In this document: piece after piece, positions 53,946 to 62,245 of the stretch | Numbering within the stretch: position 1 is the stretch's first letter | Layout: the number at the start of each line of letters is the position of its first letter | NCBI RefSeq assembly: GCF_000210915.2 | Contig: NC_016620.1 | Span: forward strand, 2,542,001-2,606,000 | DNA: 64,000 nucleotides | From: Halobacteriovorax marinus SJ | GTDB taxonomy: Bacteria > Bdellovibrionota > Bacteriovoracia > Bacteriovoracales > Bacteriovoracaceae | Direction of reading: 5' to 3' | Notes under the pieces: model-generated | Seen by the model: only the letters and a program-made list of their open reading frames with translations | The model's database searches: none | Told to the model about the DNA's origin: nothing | Translations under genes and position numbers: made by a program

Positions 53946-55043
53946 TTAATACTTCAAGTTAACAATTAGTGGAAAGTGATCAGAATATCCTGCTCTTCTA
54001 TTTGAAGTAGAGTTATGCTCATATCTAAATGGAGTTCCTTTAATAGTTGATCCATAAAGGTATTTTCCCTTACTTCTATATTCATATGTTCTAGTAGCAA
54101 ATGATGGTGCGTAAATCTGGTAAGAAGCAATATCAATTTCTAGACCAGAGTTATTTGTAAGGTTATTAGTAAAGAAAATTCTATCGAGTAGGTTCCAAGT
54201 CATTCCTCTTCCGTAGAAGTAACTTCCTGGAGCCATCTGATCTTTTACATTGTAGCTAATGGACTTATCTTTTTTGAAAGTTGTGTGTAAATCCTTATAG
54301 AGGTCGTCTTTATAGAGTACACTTTTGAATGGATGCGGGTAGTTTTCATCGATTGTATTGAAGTCACCCATTGCCATGATATTTTGATTTTTATTCTTCT
54401 TTAAAATCTCTTTCGTTCTCTTAGCCAGAGTCTTGGCTGCAATAATTCTTGCCTCTGTAGGGTTAGAAAGCGAAGGCCAGTGATTTACAAAGACAGTTAG
54501 CTTTTCTTTTTTACCAATTTGAAATTCCACCTCTAGAATATTTCTAGAAGGTCTGTCCTTAAAGTATTCTCCCTTAAGAACATGTTCTTTCTTAGAAAGA
54601 AACTTTACGTCTTCAGTCTCATTCCATAGTACCGCAAGATCAATCCCTCTCTTATCAGGTGAATCCGATACAGCGAACTTCTTATAACCAATGAACTTTG
54701 CTAATTGAGAGATAACTCGCTCATTTTCAATTTCAGAAAGTGCTAAGATTGCAGGAAGCTTTCCATCTCTTCTAACCATTTTTGTTATATTTTCAATTTT
54801 AACTTCTAAATTATCTTTGGCCCAATCAGTTTCGTGACACTCTTTTTTTCTGTAGCTAGACTTTACCTTATCACAAGCTTCCTTCTTACCTTTTGTTTTT
54901 GTTGGAAGAAAAGTCCAATCGTTCTTACCTTCATCGTGAACGATATCAAAAAGGTTTTCAACATTGTAAGACATGATCTCAATTGTCTTTCCAAGACATG
55001 GAAGAGAAATAAAAATGGCCATAGAAATTAAGAGTGATTTCAA
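53946..55043 (-). CDS. Secreted endonuclease/exonuclease/phosphatase-family enzyme
   Basis: 365 residues from TTG 55043, chosen because AAGGAG is 7 nt upstream; an ATG at 55082 has none. Signal peptide MKSLLISMAIFISLPCLG. EEP motifs in order: MSYNVENLF, LSEIENE, NHWPS, MGDFNTID and YSDHFPLIV. Probably a secreted DNase or phosphatase, suited to nutrient release from prey or debris. The ABC exporter follows after 1 nt; type I export is not implied because a signal peptide is present. Confidence 0.85.
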   Translation of the reverse strand: MKSLLISMAIFISLPCLGKTIEIMSYNVENLFDIVHDEGKNDWTFLPTKTKGKKEACDKVKSSYRKKECHETDWAKDNLEVKIENITKMVRRDGKLPAILALSEIENERVISQLAKFIGYKKFAVSDSPDKRGIDLAVLWNETEDVKFLSKKEHVLKGEYFKDRPSRNILEVEFQIGKKEKLTVFVNHWPSLSNPTEARIIAAKTLAKRTKEILKKNKNQNIMAMGDFNTIDENYPHPFKSVLYKDDLYKDLHTTFKKDKSISYNVKDQMAPGSYFYGRGMTWNLLDRIFFTNNLTNNSGLEIDIASYQIYAPSFATRTYEYRSKGKYLYGSTIKGTPFRYEHNSTSNRRAGYSDHFPLIVNLKY

Positions 55044-55129
55044 AGTAAGTCTCCTTGAGGATAAGTTAGCTTCTTTTAGCAAAATCGAGACTCTTTTTCT
55101 AGAATTCTTATGTTAAAGTTTGATTATTC

Positions 55130-55169
55130 CGTAGAAAAAAATAGGAAAGAGGCGAAGAAATCGCCTCTT
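55130..55169 (-). terminator. Terminator of the bcp gene
   Basis: On the minus strand AAGAGGCG and CGCCTCTT form an 8-bp stem, followed by TTTCCTATTTTTTT. It lies directly after the bcp stop codon. Confidence 0.8.
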
Positions 55170-55177
55170 AATTTCAA

Positions 55178-55654
55178 TTACTTAAGGTTTTCCTTAATCC
55201 AATTCATAACATCGTCATGGTGGGTCTTAGTCTTAACCTTGTCCATCACATGCTTAAGACGCCCGTCTTTACCAATAATGAATGTTGTTCTTAGAATCCC
55301 CATATATTCCTTGCCCATAAATTTCTTAAGTCCCCAGCAACCATATTTTTCAGCAAATTTGTGCTCAGGATCAGAAAGGAGATCAAAGTTTAGCTCATCT
55401 CTTTCAATAAACTTCACAAGTCTCTTTTCTTCGTCTGGAGAAACTCCAAGAACCACTGTATCAAGTTTCTTAAGTGGATTCTTACTATCGCGAATACCGC
55501 ATGCCTGAACAGTACATCCAGGAGTCATTGCTTTTGGGTAAAAGTAAAGGACAACATTCTTTTTTCCCTTAAAGTCTTTTAGAGAAACTTTCTCTCCATC
55601 TTGATTTACCATTGTAAATGCTGGTGCTAAATTTCCTACTTTTGGAAATGACAT
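55178..55654 (-). CDS. bcp: Thiol peroxidase, bacterioferritin-comigratory protein type
   Basis: Cytoplasmic peroxiredoxin that reduces hydroperoxides with thioredoxin. 158 residues, standard. Peroxidatic Cys in TPGCTVQACG (Cys and second Cys five residues later, the 1-Cys/atypical 2-Cys arrangement), GVSPDEE, and FIIGKDGRL follow. AAGGAG 8 nt upstream. Follows gloB after 9 nt. Confidence 0.92.
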   Translation of the reverse strand: MSFPKVGNLAPAFTMVNQDGEKVSLKDFKGKKNVVLYFYPKAMTPGCTVQACGIRDSKNPLKKLDTVVLGVSPDEEKRLVKFIERDELNFDLLSDPEHKFAEKYGCWGLKKFMGKEYMGILRTTFIIGKDGRLKHVMDKVKTKTHHDDVMNWIKENLK

Positions 55655-55663
55655 AAACTCTCC

Positions 55664-56434
55664 TTACCATTTATTTCTAAGTTCTCGCAGTCGCAAGAAC
55701 ACTTCTTTTTCGGATTCTACATTACCACTAAGGCCACTGACAATTTCTTCGTTGCCTAGTCTAAAGAAAGCATTGAATGATTTTTCATCAGCGATATTGA
55801 AGACAAACTTTGTCGAGTCTCCCGCCTTAACTTTCTTAAGCCACTGACACGCACACTTATTTCCCGGCTCTCTATTCAGAGTAAACTCTAGATTATTTTC
55901 AATATAGTCATGCCCTGGATAAATAATAACATCGCCATCTAAAGTGTGAAATTGTTCGCTAATAGTTTTATAGAGAACTTCGGGATTTCCTCCATTGTGA
56001 CAATTCCCAACCCCTGCATTAAAAAGCGTATCTCCAGTGAATACGGCCTTAACACTCTCACCTTGTATATACTTGAGACATAGGTGTGCAAATGTGTGCC
56101 CAGGAGTGTCCATTACTTCCAAAAAACCTCCGCGAACCTCTACCCTATCTCCCAAGGAGAGATAGGTGTCCACACCTGGAATTTTCCCCAACGCATTTTC
56201 GTGAGCATAGACTTTTGCCCCAGTCGCTTGGACAACTCCCTCGTTTCCACAGAAATGATCTAGGTGCTCATGAGTATTGATGATTGCGTCTATCTCCAAG
56301 TTCTTACTCGCCGCAAACTCAAGCATTTGATTCGCGTCAAAAGGGTCAACACAAATGGCCTTGCCATTTTCCTCTTCAATTAAATAAGAAAAATTTCTAA
56401 GGGGACTAAAAGTATAGATTTGATGGATATGCAC
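55664..56434 (-). CDS. gloB: Hydroxyacylglutathione hydrolase (glyoxalase II)
   Basis: Hydrolyses S-lactoylglutathione, last step of methylglyoxal detoxification. 256 residues, standard. Zinc ligands THEHLDHFCGN (about 55-65), GHTFAH, and TGDTLFNAGVGNCHNGG. GTG start with AGGTG upstream. Forms a small minus-strand unit with bcp (detoxification of aldehydes and peroxides). Confidence 0.9.
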   Translation of the reverse strand: MHIHQIYTFSPLRNFSYLIEEENGKAICVDPFDANQMLEFAASKNLEIDAIINTHEHLDHFCGNEGVVQATGAKVYAHENALGKIPGVDTYLSLGDRVEVRGGFLEVMDTPGHTFAHLCLKYIQGESVKAVFTGDTLFNAGVGNCHNGGNPEVLYKTISEQFHTLDGDVIIYPGHDYIENNLEFTLNREPGNKCACQWLKKVKAGDSTKFVFNIADEKSFNAFFRLGNEEIVSGLSGNVESEKEVFLRLRELRNKW

Positions 56435-56504
56435 TTTGACACCTATTTTTAAAATTGAGTAATATCTATAAGTTAATTCGTAAACACAATCACTGAGGAC
56501 ATCT

Positions 56505-57761
56505 ATGCAAGCTGCTGAAGTCGTTACAAAAGCCTTCTTATTTTTCTTATTTACAAAATCTCTTATTGAATCTTACCTCGATAATAGAAATAGAAAACAT
56601 ATTTTGGCCAATAGAAATTCTGTACCAGAAAAGTTTCAGGATCAAATAACACTAGAAGATCATCAAAAGGCGGCCGATTACTCGATTGCTAAGATTAAAG
56701 TTTCAAAAGTTTTTAATTTTATAGAATTAGTCATTCTTCTTATTTGGACACTTGGTGGTGGTATCGAGGCACTAGACAAACTTTCAAAAACGCTAAACTA
56801 TAGTGAGCTTACAACAGGAGTGATCTTCTTTGCCATCTATATGTTTATCAGCTTACTACTGGGACTTCCGCAGTCAATTTACTCTACATTTGTACTAGAA
56901 GAGAAGTTTGGCTTTAATAAGACGACACCAAAAACTTTTATCTTAGATCTAGTAAAAGGTTTAATCCTTGGTGCACTAATAGGAATGCCAATCATCTACG
57001 CTATTCTTTGGATCATGAATGCACTAGGAACTTACTGGTGGGTTTATGCCTGGGCATTTCTAACTCTTACGCAATTTGTAATCATCTGGGCCTACCCTCG
57101 CTTTATCGCTCCTCTCTTTAATAAGTTTTCAAAATTAGAAGACGGAGAAGTAAAGGATAAAGTTGAGCAACTTTTAAATAAGACTGGCTTTGAAAGTAAT
57201 GGTCTCTTTGTCATGGATGCAAGTATTAGAAGCAGCCATGGAAATGCATACTTCACAGGCTTTGGAAAAAATAAGAGAATTGTTTTCTTTGATACACTTA
57301 TTAAGAACCTAAGTGCTGATGAAGTGACAGCAGTTCTTGCTCATGAGTTAGGACACTTTAAGAAAAGACATATTATCAAAGGACTAGCGAAGTCTATTAT
57401 TTTGAGCTTCATCGGCTTTTCAATTCTAGGTTACTTGGCAGACTGGCTTCCATTCTTTACTGGTCATGGTGTTCAAACACCAAGTACTCACGCTGCTCTA
57501 CTTCTCTTTATGATGGTATCAGGAATTTATACTTTCATTCTCATTCCAATAAATGCAATGACTTCTAGAAAGTATGAATTTGAAGCAGATGAGTTTGCGA
57601 GCCAATACGCTAATGCAAAAGACTTAATCACTGCGCTGGTAAAACTCTATAAACACAACGCCAGCACTTTAACTCCAGACCCAGGGTACAGTAAATTCTA
57701 TCACTCTCACCCTCCGGCACTAACTCGAGTTAAGCACTTAGAGTCCCTTATAAAAGGATAA
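56505..57761 (+). CDS. Ste24-type integral membrane zinc metalloprotease (M48)
   Basis: 418 residues with about seven helices. Zinc site HELGHFKKRH (about 280) and EFEADEFASQYA (the glutamate ligand and neighbours). SHGNAYFTGFG, also typical of CAAX prenyl protease 1, stands before it. GAGGAC precedes the ATG. In bacteria its targets are membrane proteins; substrate unknown. Confidence 0.9.
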   Translation: MQAAEVVTKAFLFFLFTKSLIESYLDNRNRKHILANRNSVPEKFQDQITLEDHQKAADYSIAKIKVSKVFNFIELVILLIWTLGGGIEALDKLSKTLNYSELTTGVIFFAIYMFISLLLGLPQSIYSTFVLEEKFGFNKTTPKTFILDLVKGLILGALIGMPIIYAILWIMNALGTYWWVYAWAFLTLTQFVIIWAYPRFIAPLFNKFSKLEDGEVKDKVEQLLNKTGFESNGLFVMDASIRSSHGNAYFTGFGKNKRIVFFDTLIKNLSADEVTAVLAHELGHFKKRHIIKGLAKSIILSFIGFSILGYLADWLPFFTGHGVQTPSTHAALLLFMMVSGIYTFILIPINAMTSRKYEFEADEFASQYANAKDLITALVKLYKHNASTLTPDPGYSKFYHSHPPALTRVKHLESLIKG

Positions 57762-57769
57762 TAATCTCT

Positions 57770-57807
57770 AGGAGTTGGTCGACTTTTGACACCAGCTCCT
57801 ATTTTTT
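57770..57807 (+). terminator. Terminator of the Ste24-type protease gene
   Basis: AGGAGTTGGT (57770-57779) and ACCAGCTCCT (57791-57800) pair over 10 bp (one G-U), followed by A and TTTTTT. Confidence 0.85.
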
Positions 57808-57955
57808 CCTTGTCAGATTATTTCAATTTCTTACATCAAATCTCTAAGTTACCGAAACACCGTGTCAACAAATTATATCTACAAAAAAGTATTTTGACAC
57901 GTTGAGATATCCATCGCATTTTAGGGGTATAGAATTATTTCTGTGAGAGGGAATT

Positions 57956-58183
57956 ATGAAATTTTTAATGACTTGTTTTTTTCTATTAACTTTTATCTCT
58001 AACCTAAGTGCGGCAGAGAGTAACCAAAAGCAGAGACCATTTAACGATGAAGGTCCTATTTGCAAAGAAGGTTGCGGAAACCCTGATAGATTAAGAGCTG
58101 TGTCTCCGTATATTATTTTAACTAAAGATACTGCACCAAAGCCTCCATTTAATGATGAAGGACCAGGTGGAAAGAAAGGTTAA
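57956..58183 (+). CDS. Small secreted peptide with duplicated PFNDEGP motif
   Basis: 75 residues. Signal peptide ending NLSAA, then a mature part of about 55 residues with the heptapeptide PFNDEGP twice: in RPFNDEGPICKEGCG and in PPFNDEGPGGKKG at the C-terminus. The two copies are encoded by 20-nt stretches that differ at only two third positions (AAC/AAT, GGT/GGA), so the peptide repeat is under protein-level constraint. Two Cys (ICKEGC) between. AGAGGG lies 5 nt before the ATG. May be a secreted precursor peptide or a binding repeat; no family recognised. Confidence 0.7.
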   Translation: MKFLMTCFFLLTFISNLSAAESNQKQRPFNDEGPICKEGCGNPDRLRAVSPYIILTKDTAPKPPFNDEGPGGKKG

Positions 58184-58187
58184 TTTC

Positions 58188-58649
58188 TTACTTTAAGGCT
58201 ACTCCTTCTATAGCGAGTAGCTTCTCTTTTAATTTCAATCCCCCAGCATATCCACCTAATTCACCATTTGCTCTTATTACTCTGTGACATGGAATAATAA
58301 TTGGAATCTTATTTCTATTATTGGCACCACCCACGGCCCTTTGACCTCCGGCGACTTTTAACTTCTTTGCAATTTCTCCATAGCTTGTGACACTTCCGTG
58401 CTTAATCTTAAGAAGCTCTCTCCAAACTTTCTTTTGAAAGTCTGTTCCTACAATATCTAATTTAATATTGAACTCTCTTCTCTTGCCTTCAGAGAATTCA
58501 TTTAATTGCTTTGTTAAATCTGCAAGAAAGGTCTTATCCTTTTGCTTATCATCTACTTTGCTAGGAATTGAAAATGAGAGTAGACTTAAGCCTTGATCAC
58601 TATATTGAATATAGAATTTTCCAAGTTTTGTTTTTAGGATAGCTTCCAT
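58188..58649 (-). CDS. ogt: Methylated-DNA-protein-cysteine methyltransferase
   Basis: Removes alkyl groups from O6-methylguanine by a suicide Cys. 153 residues. Active site IIPCHRVIRANGELGGYAGG with the PCHRV core, and GQRAVGGANNRNKIP before it. ATG overlaps the start codon of the divergent amidotransferase gene in CATG. GGAG stands 9 nt upstream of the ATG. Confidence 0.92.
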   Translation of the reverse strand: MEAILKTKLGKFYIQYSDQGLSLLSFSIPSKVDDKQKDKTFLADLTKQLNEFSEGKRREFNIKLDIVGTDFQKKVWRELLKIKHGSVTSYGEIAKKLKVAGGQRAVGGANNRNKIPIIIPCHRVIRANGELGGYAGGLKLKEKLLAIEGVALK

Positions 58650-59286
58650 GAGTAAAATCTCCGTTATAGATTGTGCAGTCGAAACACTAACAAATAATTG
58701 CTTTAATAGACTAGTGGATAATTTAGAAATTGCCCTTAGATTTCACTGCCCCTCAATGTTTGGAATGGATAGCCTTAAAGGTGATGACTCCTCTGCCTAT
58801 ATTGTCTTTGGAAGTTATTCAAATATTGAAGATAGACTTGAGTGGCACAAAGACCTTGCCCAATTTCTAGATGAGAAGTTGAAGTCTGGCATTCCTGTCC
58901 TAGGCATCTGTTTTGGTCATCAACTTATGGCCGATTACTATGGCTCGGATATTGAGAGAAATGAAAACTCTCAATATTTTCAAGGAGTAAGAAAAGTCAG
59001 CTTAGAGAATAATCGCTCCATGTCTTTTTTCGTGGCTCACAATTTTCAAATCAAGAAAATTGCAAATTGCTTTAACACTCTTGGAAGCTCCAATGATTGT
59101 GCTCATGAAATTATTCAACACAAGGAATACCCTTTTACAGGAATTCAAGGCCATCCAGAGGCTTCCACGCACTTTGTAAATGATACTTTAAAAGATATTC
59201 ATATAGAACAAATTGAGTCTAGAAAGGCTTCCCTCGATGGAATCACTTTTATTAAAGACTTTCTAGACCAATACAATTTACTTTAA
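58648..59286 (+). CDS. Stand-alone class I glutamine amidotransferase
   Basis: 212 residues. Cys in GICFGHQLMADYYG (about 88-100) and the His/Glu pair in QGHPEASTHFVN. No synthetase domain is present or adjacent. Start ATG at 58648 overlaps the ogt start in CATG; AGGA stands 8 nt upstream. Such proteins resemble the GuaA-like YfeJ family; the acceptor is unknown. Ends tail to tail (9-nt overlap) with the GAF protein. Confidence 0.75.
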   Translation: MSKISVIDCAVETLTNNCFNRLVDNLEIALRFHCPSMFGMDSLKGDDSSAYIVFGSYSNIEDRLEWHKDLAQFLDEKLKSGIPVLGICFGHQLMADYYGSDIERNENSQYFQGVRKVSLENNRSMSFFVAHNFQIKKIANCFNTLGSSNDCAHEIIQHKEYPFTGIQGHPEASTHFVNDTLKDIHIEQIESRKASLDGITFIKDFLDQYNLL

Positions 59287-60024
59287 TGGAAAAGTTAAGC
59301 AGAACTCCTTAAGTTCTTCTTCAACTTCCTTACTAAAAGCATTCAACATATTAGAGTCAATATCTAACTCTGCAATAGAGTCGCCGTAAGAATTTTTCAA
59401 TGGGATAATTAACTCTGACTTCGTCTTTAAGCTGCAAGCGATGTGACGACTATCTTCATTTACATCACCAATATTTACAACTCTCTCTTCTCTAAGAGCA
59501 AGGCCACATAATCCTTCAGATATAGGAATCTTCACATGATCGGTAGACTCACCAATATATGGCCCAAGTAGTAAGTCGCTAGACTTCTCTCCACTGATAT
59601 ACTCACTCTTATAGTAGATACCAATCCAATCAGCTAGTTTTGATATTTTATTTCTTGCCTCAATTATCCACTTATAAACTTCAATATTATAAATGAGCTC
59701 ACGATCATCTGCTCCACCTCTTAAAACAGGAGCAAGCATCTTTGTGAGTTCATCCAAGATAAGAGATTCTCTCTCTTCAATCTTTACATTCATTGGCACC
59801 TTAAGTTGTAAGGCCCCAATAACTTTTCCAAGATACTCAATTGGAAGCATTAATTCTTTTTTCTTAACCGCTTTCTTTTCTTTAAAATTTAAAACACCGA
59901 GAGCGTTGTCAGTTGAAGAAATTAGCTTTAAATCATCTTCGATTTGTATGTAAACGGCTAGAGAGTAATCTACATCTAAAACTTGTAATAAGAAATGATT
60001 CTTAATTTCTGTATATATATCCAT
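59278..60024 (-). CDS. GAF-domain protein resembling free-methionine-R-sulfoxide reductase
   Basis: 248 residues: an N-terminal domain of about 105 residues without clear family, then a GAF domain that aligns with the MsrC/fRMsr fold. WIGIYYKS, LLLGPYIGES, ISEGLCGLALREERVV, and DSRHIACSLKTKSELIIPL match in order. Of the three fRMsr cysteines (E. coli C84, C94, C118), C173 and C197 are kept at the exact spacing, but C84 is replaced by His163. It may reduce free Met-R-sulfoxide less efficiently, use another resolving Cys, or sense redox state. Confidence 0.6.
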   Translation of the reverse strand: MDIYTEIKNHFLLQVLDVDYSLAVYIQIEDDLKLISSTDNALGVLNFKEKKAVKKKELMLPIEYLGKVIGALQLKVPMNVKIEERESLILDELTKMLAPVLRGGADDRELIYNIEVYKWIIEARNKISKLADWIGIYYKSEYISGEKSSDLLLGPYIGESTDHVKIPISEGLCGLALREERVVNIGDVNEDSRHIACSLKTKSELIIPLKNSYGDSIAELDIDSNMLNAFSKEVEEELKEFCLTFPLK

Positions 60025-60033
60025 TGCTAGCCT

Positions 60034-60888
60034 CTAATTAAGTACTGATAATAAAGAATCTTTTAAGAACTTAAAGTATGGAGTCCTATACTTCTCTATT
60101 TCATTATGTGTTTCGTGGTAAGCACCTTCTATCTTCTCAACCTTAAAGCTTTTATCAACAAGTTCTAAGTAACTCTCAAGTTTAGGAATACTTACTACCC
60201 TGTCCTCTGTCCCATAAGAGATAAAAGACGGACAAGTAATTCTAAGAGGTCTTGAGAAGACTTCCTTTGAAGCCTTCACCATTTCAAAGAGAAGCTTGGA
60301 GTGTGGCTTTAAAATATTAAACTCGTCTTCAATATAATTTTCCTTCACTCTATTATCGTGAGAGAGATAGTCTAAATCAACCAAGCCTCCAAGCTTTAGA
60401 GAGAATGGAAGTGATGTTAACTTATTTACAAACCCCAAAGGAGATATATTCATAATCTCACCTAGGGCTCCAGGAAAACCAGCAGGAGGAGCATTTAAAA
60501 AGACTGCATCTGGATAATTTTCAGCATCTGCTAAATTTTGCATATATCCAGCTGTGATAAGAGCGCCCATCGAGTGACCAAAGAGACAGAAACTTTCCAT
60601 CTTATATGACTTCTTTAAAAAGAGAATGACTTCCTTTAAATCACTAAAGAAATCAGAGAAGTTATCTACATAACCTTTCTTTAGCCCCTGACTTCTACCA
60701 TGTCCTCTAATATCATATTTTAAAATATTAAAACTACTTCCAAATAATTCGTCGATATAACTATGACGATTTAAGTGCTCTCCAATTCCATGAGTTACAA
60801 TCAACCACTTCTTCTTGCCACTTTCTGAGATTTCTAAATGCAGCTCTTTACCATCAATTGTCTTTAAAAACTTATAATCACGAATCAC
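60034..60888 (-). CDS. Alpha/beta hydrolase, monoacylglycerol-lipase/lysophospholipase type
   Basis: 284 residues from GTG 60888, where AAAGGAG lies 5 nt upstream; ATG 60933 and GTG 60957 upstream lack such sites. GHSMGALIT is the nucleophile elbow (Ser), FISYGTEDRVVS holds the Asp, GAYHETHNE the His. GIGEHLNRHSYIDELF is typical of the monoglyceride lipase branch. Cytoplasmic (no signal). Follows the GAF gene after 9 nt. Confidence 0.85.
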   Translation of the reverse strand: MIRDYKFLKTIDGKELHLEISESGKKKWLIVTHGIGEHLNRHSYIDELFGSSFNILKYDIRGHGRSQGLKKGYVDNFSDFFSDLKEVILFLKKSYKMESFCLFGHSMGALITAGYMQNLADAENYPDAVFLNAPPAGFPGALGEIMNISPLGFVNKLTSLPFSLKLGGLVDLDYLSHDNRVKENYIEDEFNILKPHSKLLFEMVKASKEVFSRPLRITCPSFISYGTEDRVVSIPKLESYLELVDKSFKVEKIEGAYHETHNEIEKYRTPYFKFLKDSLLSVLN

Positions 60889-60976
60889 TTTAACTCCTTT
60901 AAAACTAAGGTAATGATAACTTATTTTATTCATAATTTCACTTTGAGATTTTTTCACTTTCGCTTAGAATAGTTGG

Positions 60977-61360
60977 ATGTACTGTCCAAAATGTTTAAAT
61001 AATACCCTAGCAATTAACTCTCGTGGAGTCGTTCATCTCATGATAAATGGGAAGAAAATGGATTCAGGAAGGTTTCTCTTTAACTTTGGAGAAATGACTT
61101 CTGCAGAGTTCTTACAGGCCTTCACAGAGAAGATCGAAAGTTTCTTCAAGTGGTATTCAAATTTTCAAAACCAAGATCCCATTGCTGTTGTTGAGCTCTA
61201 CACAAGTGATCTAACCTGTGAAGACGGTTGCCCTATTCCAATTGAGCACTATGTCTCAGTTATTGATATTTTAATCAAAAAAGATACGCTCTTAAAAATT
61301 CTCTCTTCTCAAGCAGAGAAGTTTAATATGACTATCGAATTAAACCCTGAAGCCAATTGA
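60977..61360 (+). CDS. Small protein with N-terminal CxxC, unknown
   Basis: 127 residues. CPKC at residues 3-6 and CEDGC (about 76-80) could form a four-Cys metal site or disulfides; the middle is acidic helix (SAEFLQAFTEKIESFFKWY). No signal peptide. Overlaps the next gene by 4 nt (TTGA). No family recognised. Confidence 0.6.
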   Translation: MYCPKCLNNTLAINSRGVVHLMINGKKMDSGRFLFNFGEMTSAEFLQAFTEKIESFFKWYSNFQNQDPIAVVELYTSDLTCEDGCPIPIEHYVSVIDILIKKDTLLKILSSQAEKFNMTIELNPEAN

Positions 61361-61785
61361 ATATCTTTATTTTCGGATCACTTTTAAGCCAGGAAGTTTT
61401 AGATATTGTAATAAACTCACAGGCCATTAATTTAGAGACGATTCCCTCCAAAATAATTAATAATTACAAAGCCCAATATGTACTTGGAGAAGACTACCCT
61501 CTTCTAATGAAAGAAACTGGATCACAGACAATTGGAAAAATAATCCAAATTCATGACGAACTTCAATTGCTACGTCTTAAATACTATGAAGGAGAAGAGA
61601 ACCCTCTCCTTCTATTAGAAGGAGAGGAATCGCTCTATGCTTTTATTGCGGATGCCACTCTAGAGCCAAGCACAAGAGAGTGGTCCTTTATGGATTGGTA
61701 TCAATCAAGTAAACATCAGGAATTTCTAATGAAGGTTGAATCCTTTATGAATACCTATAATTCTAAAACCAAAACCCCTTGGTAA
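61357..61785 (+). CDS. Gamma-glutamylcyclotransferase-like (AIG2 fold) protein
   Basis: 142 residues from TTG 61357. MNIFIFGSLLS resembles the 'YGSLL' substrate loop of gamma-glutamylcyclotransferase-like proteins; DYPLLMKETGSQTIGKI and LQLLRLKYYEGEENPLLL follow in the AIG2 pattern (YP.L...G.v.G.l...l..ld..Eg). The catalytic Glu candidate is in YYEGEEN. Coupled to the CxxC protein; role unknown. Ends 3 nt before the convergent acidic gene. Confidence 0.65.
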   Translation: MNIFIFGSLLSQEVLDIVINSQAINLETIPSKIINNYKAQYVLGEDYPLLMKETGSQTIGKIIQIHDELQLLRLKYYEGEENPLLLLEGEESLYAFIADATLEPSTREWSFMDWYQSSKHQEFLMKVESFMNTYNSKTKTPW

Positions 61786-61788
61786 TAA

Positions 61789-61917
61789 TTATTCTTTTGA
61801 TGAATCTGCTGCGCTATCTAGTTGCTCAGAGTACTTTTCCAACTTCCTCTGCGCCATTTCTTCAAACTCTTTTTCCATATCTTCTGATAGCTCAATCTCG
61901 AGTTTAGTATTAGTCAT
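61789..61917 (-). CDS. 42-residue acidic helical protein, unknown
   Basis: MTNTKLEIELSEDMEKEFEE begins a 42-residue protein rich in Glu, Asp and Lys and predicted to be one or two helices. GGGGAGGAG lies 4-7 nt upstream of the ATG, a very strong ribosome-binding site. Ends tail to tail with the AIG2-like gene, 3 nt apart. Could be a small regulator or antitoxin-like protein; no partner is visible next to it. Confidence 0.65.
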   Translation of the reverse strand: MTNTKLEIELSEDMEKEFEEMAQRKLEKYSEQLDSAADSSKE

Positions 61918-62245
61918 ATCTCCTCCCCAAAGTCAGACTAAAATCAATCTTTAAATTAAAATCAAGATTAGCACGATGCTAGATTTTACGGATTTTCGAG
62001 GCATTAGATCTACTAAGTTTTGGCCAACCTTCAGAAACAAATGCTATTTAAAAATGTTAAAATATGCTCACAATCCCTAGATTTTACACAGAAGTTCAAG
62101 CCCCTATAGTACATTAGTCCAGACTCAGAAAGTGGTCACTTTTAACCTTAAGAAGTCCTCTAAGTATCTTGAGTTTATATTAATTTTTCTAAATCTGAAT
62201 TCAATATAAAATATTATTTAAGACATCATTTAGAAGAGAAATTAT
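61918..62245. other. Intergenic region with a palindrome
   Basis: 328 nt between the acidic 42-residue gene and apaG. AAAGTG-GT-CACTTT at 62129-62142 is a perfect short palindrome of operator type, and TTTTGGCCAACC stands at about 62019. A possible -10 TATAAA for apaG lies at 62205. I see no reading frame with a good ribosome-binding site here. Confidence 0.3.

Noticed and set aside
55110-55508. Plus-strand reading frame of 132 residues
   Set aside because: It is antisense to bcp, which has all family motifs and a strong ribosome-binding site.
57894-57936. Promoter of the PFNDEGP gene: TTGACA (57894) with TATAGAAT (57929)
   Set aside because: The spacing is about 29 nt, too long for a sigma-70 promoter; each element may be chance in AT-rich DNA.
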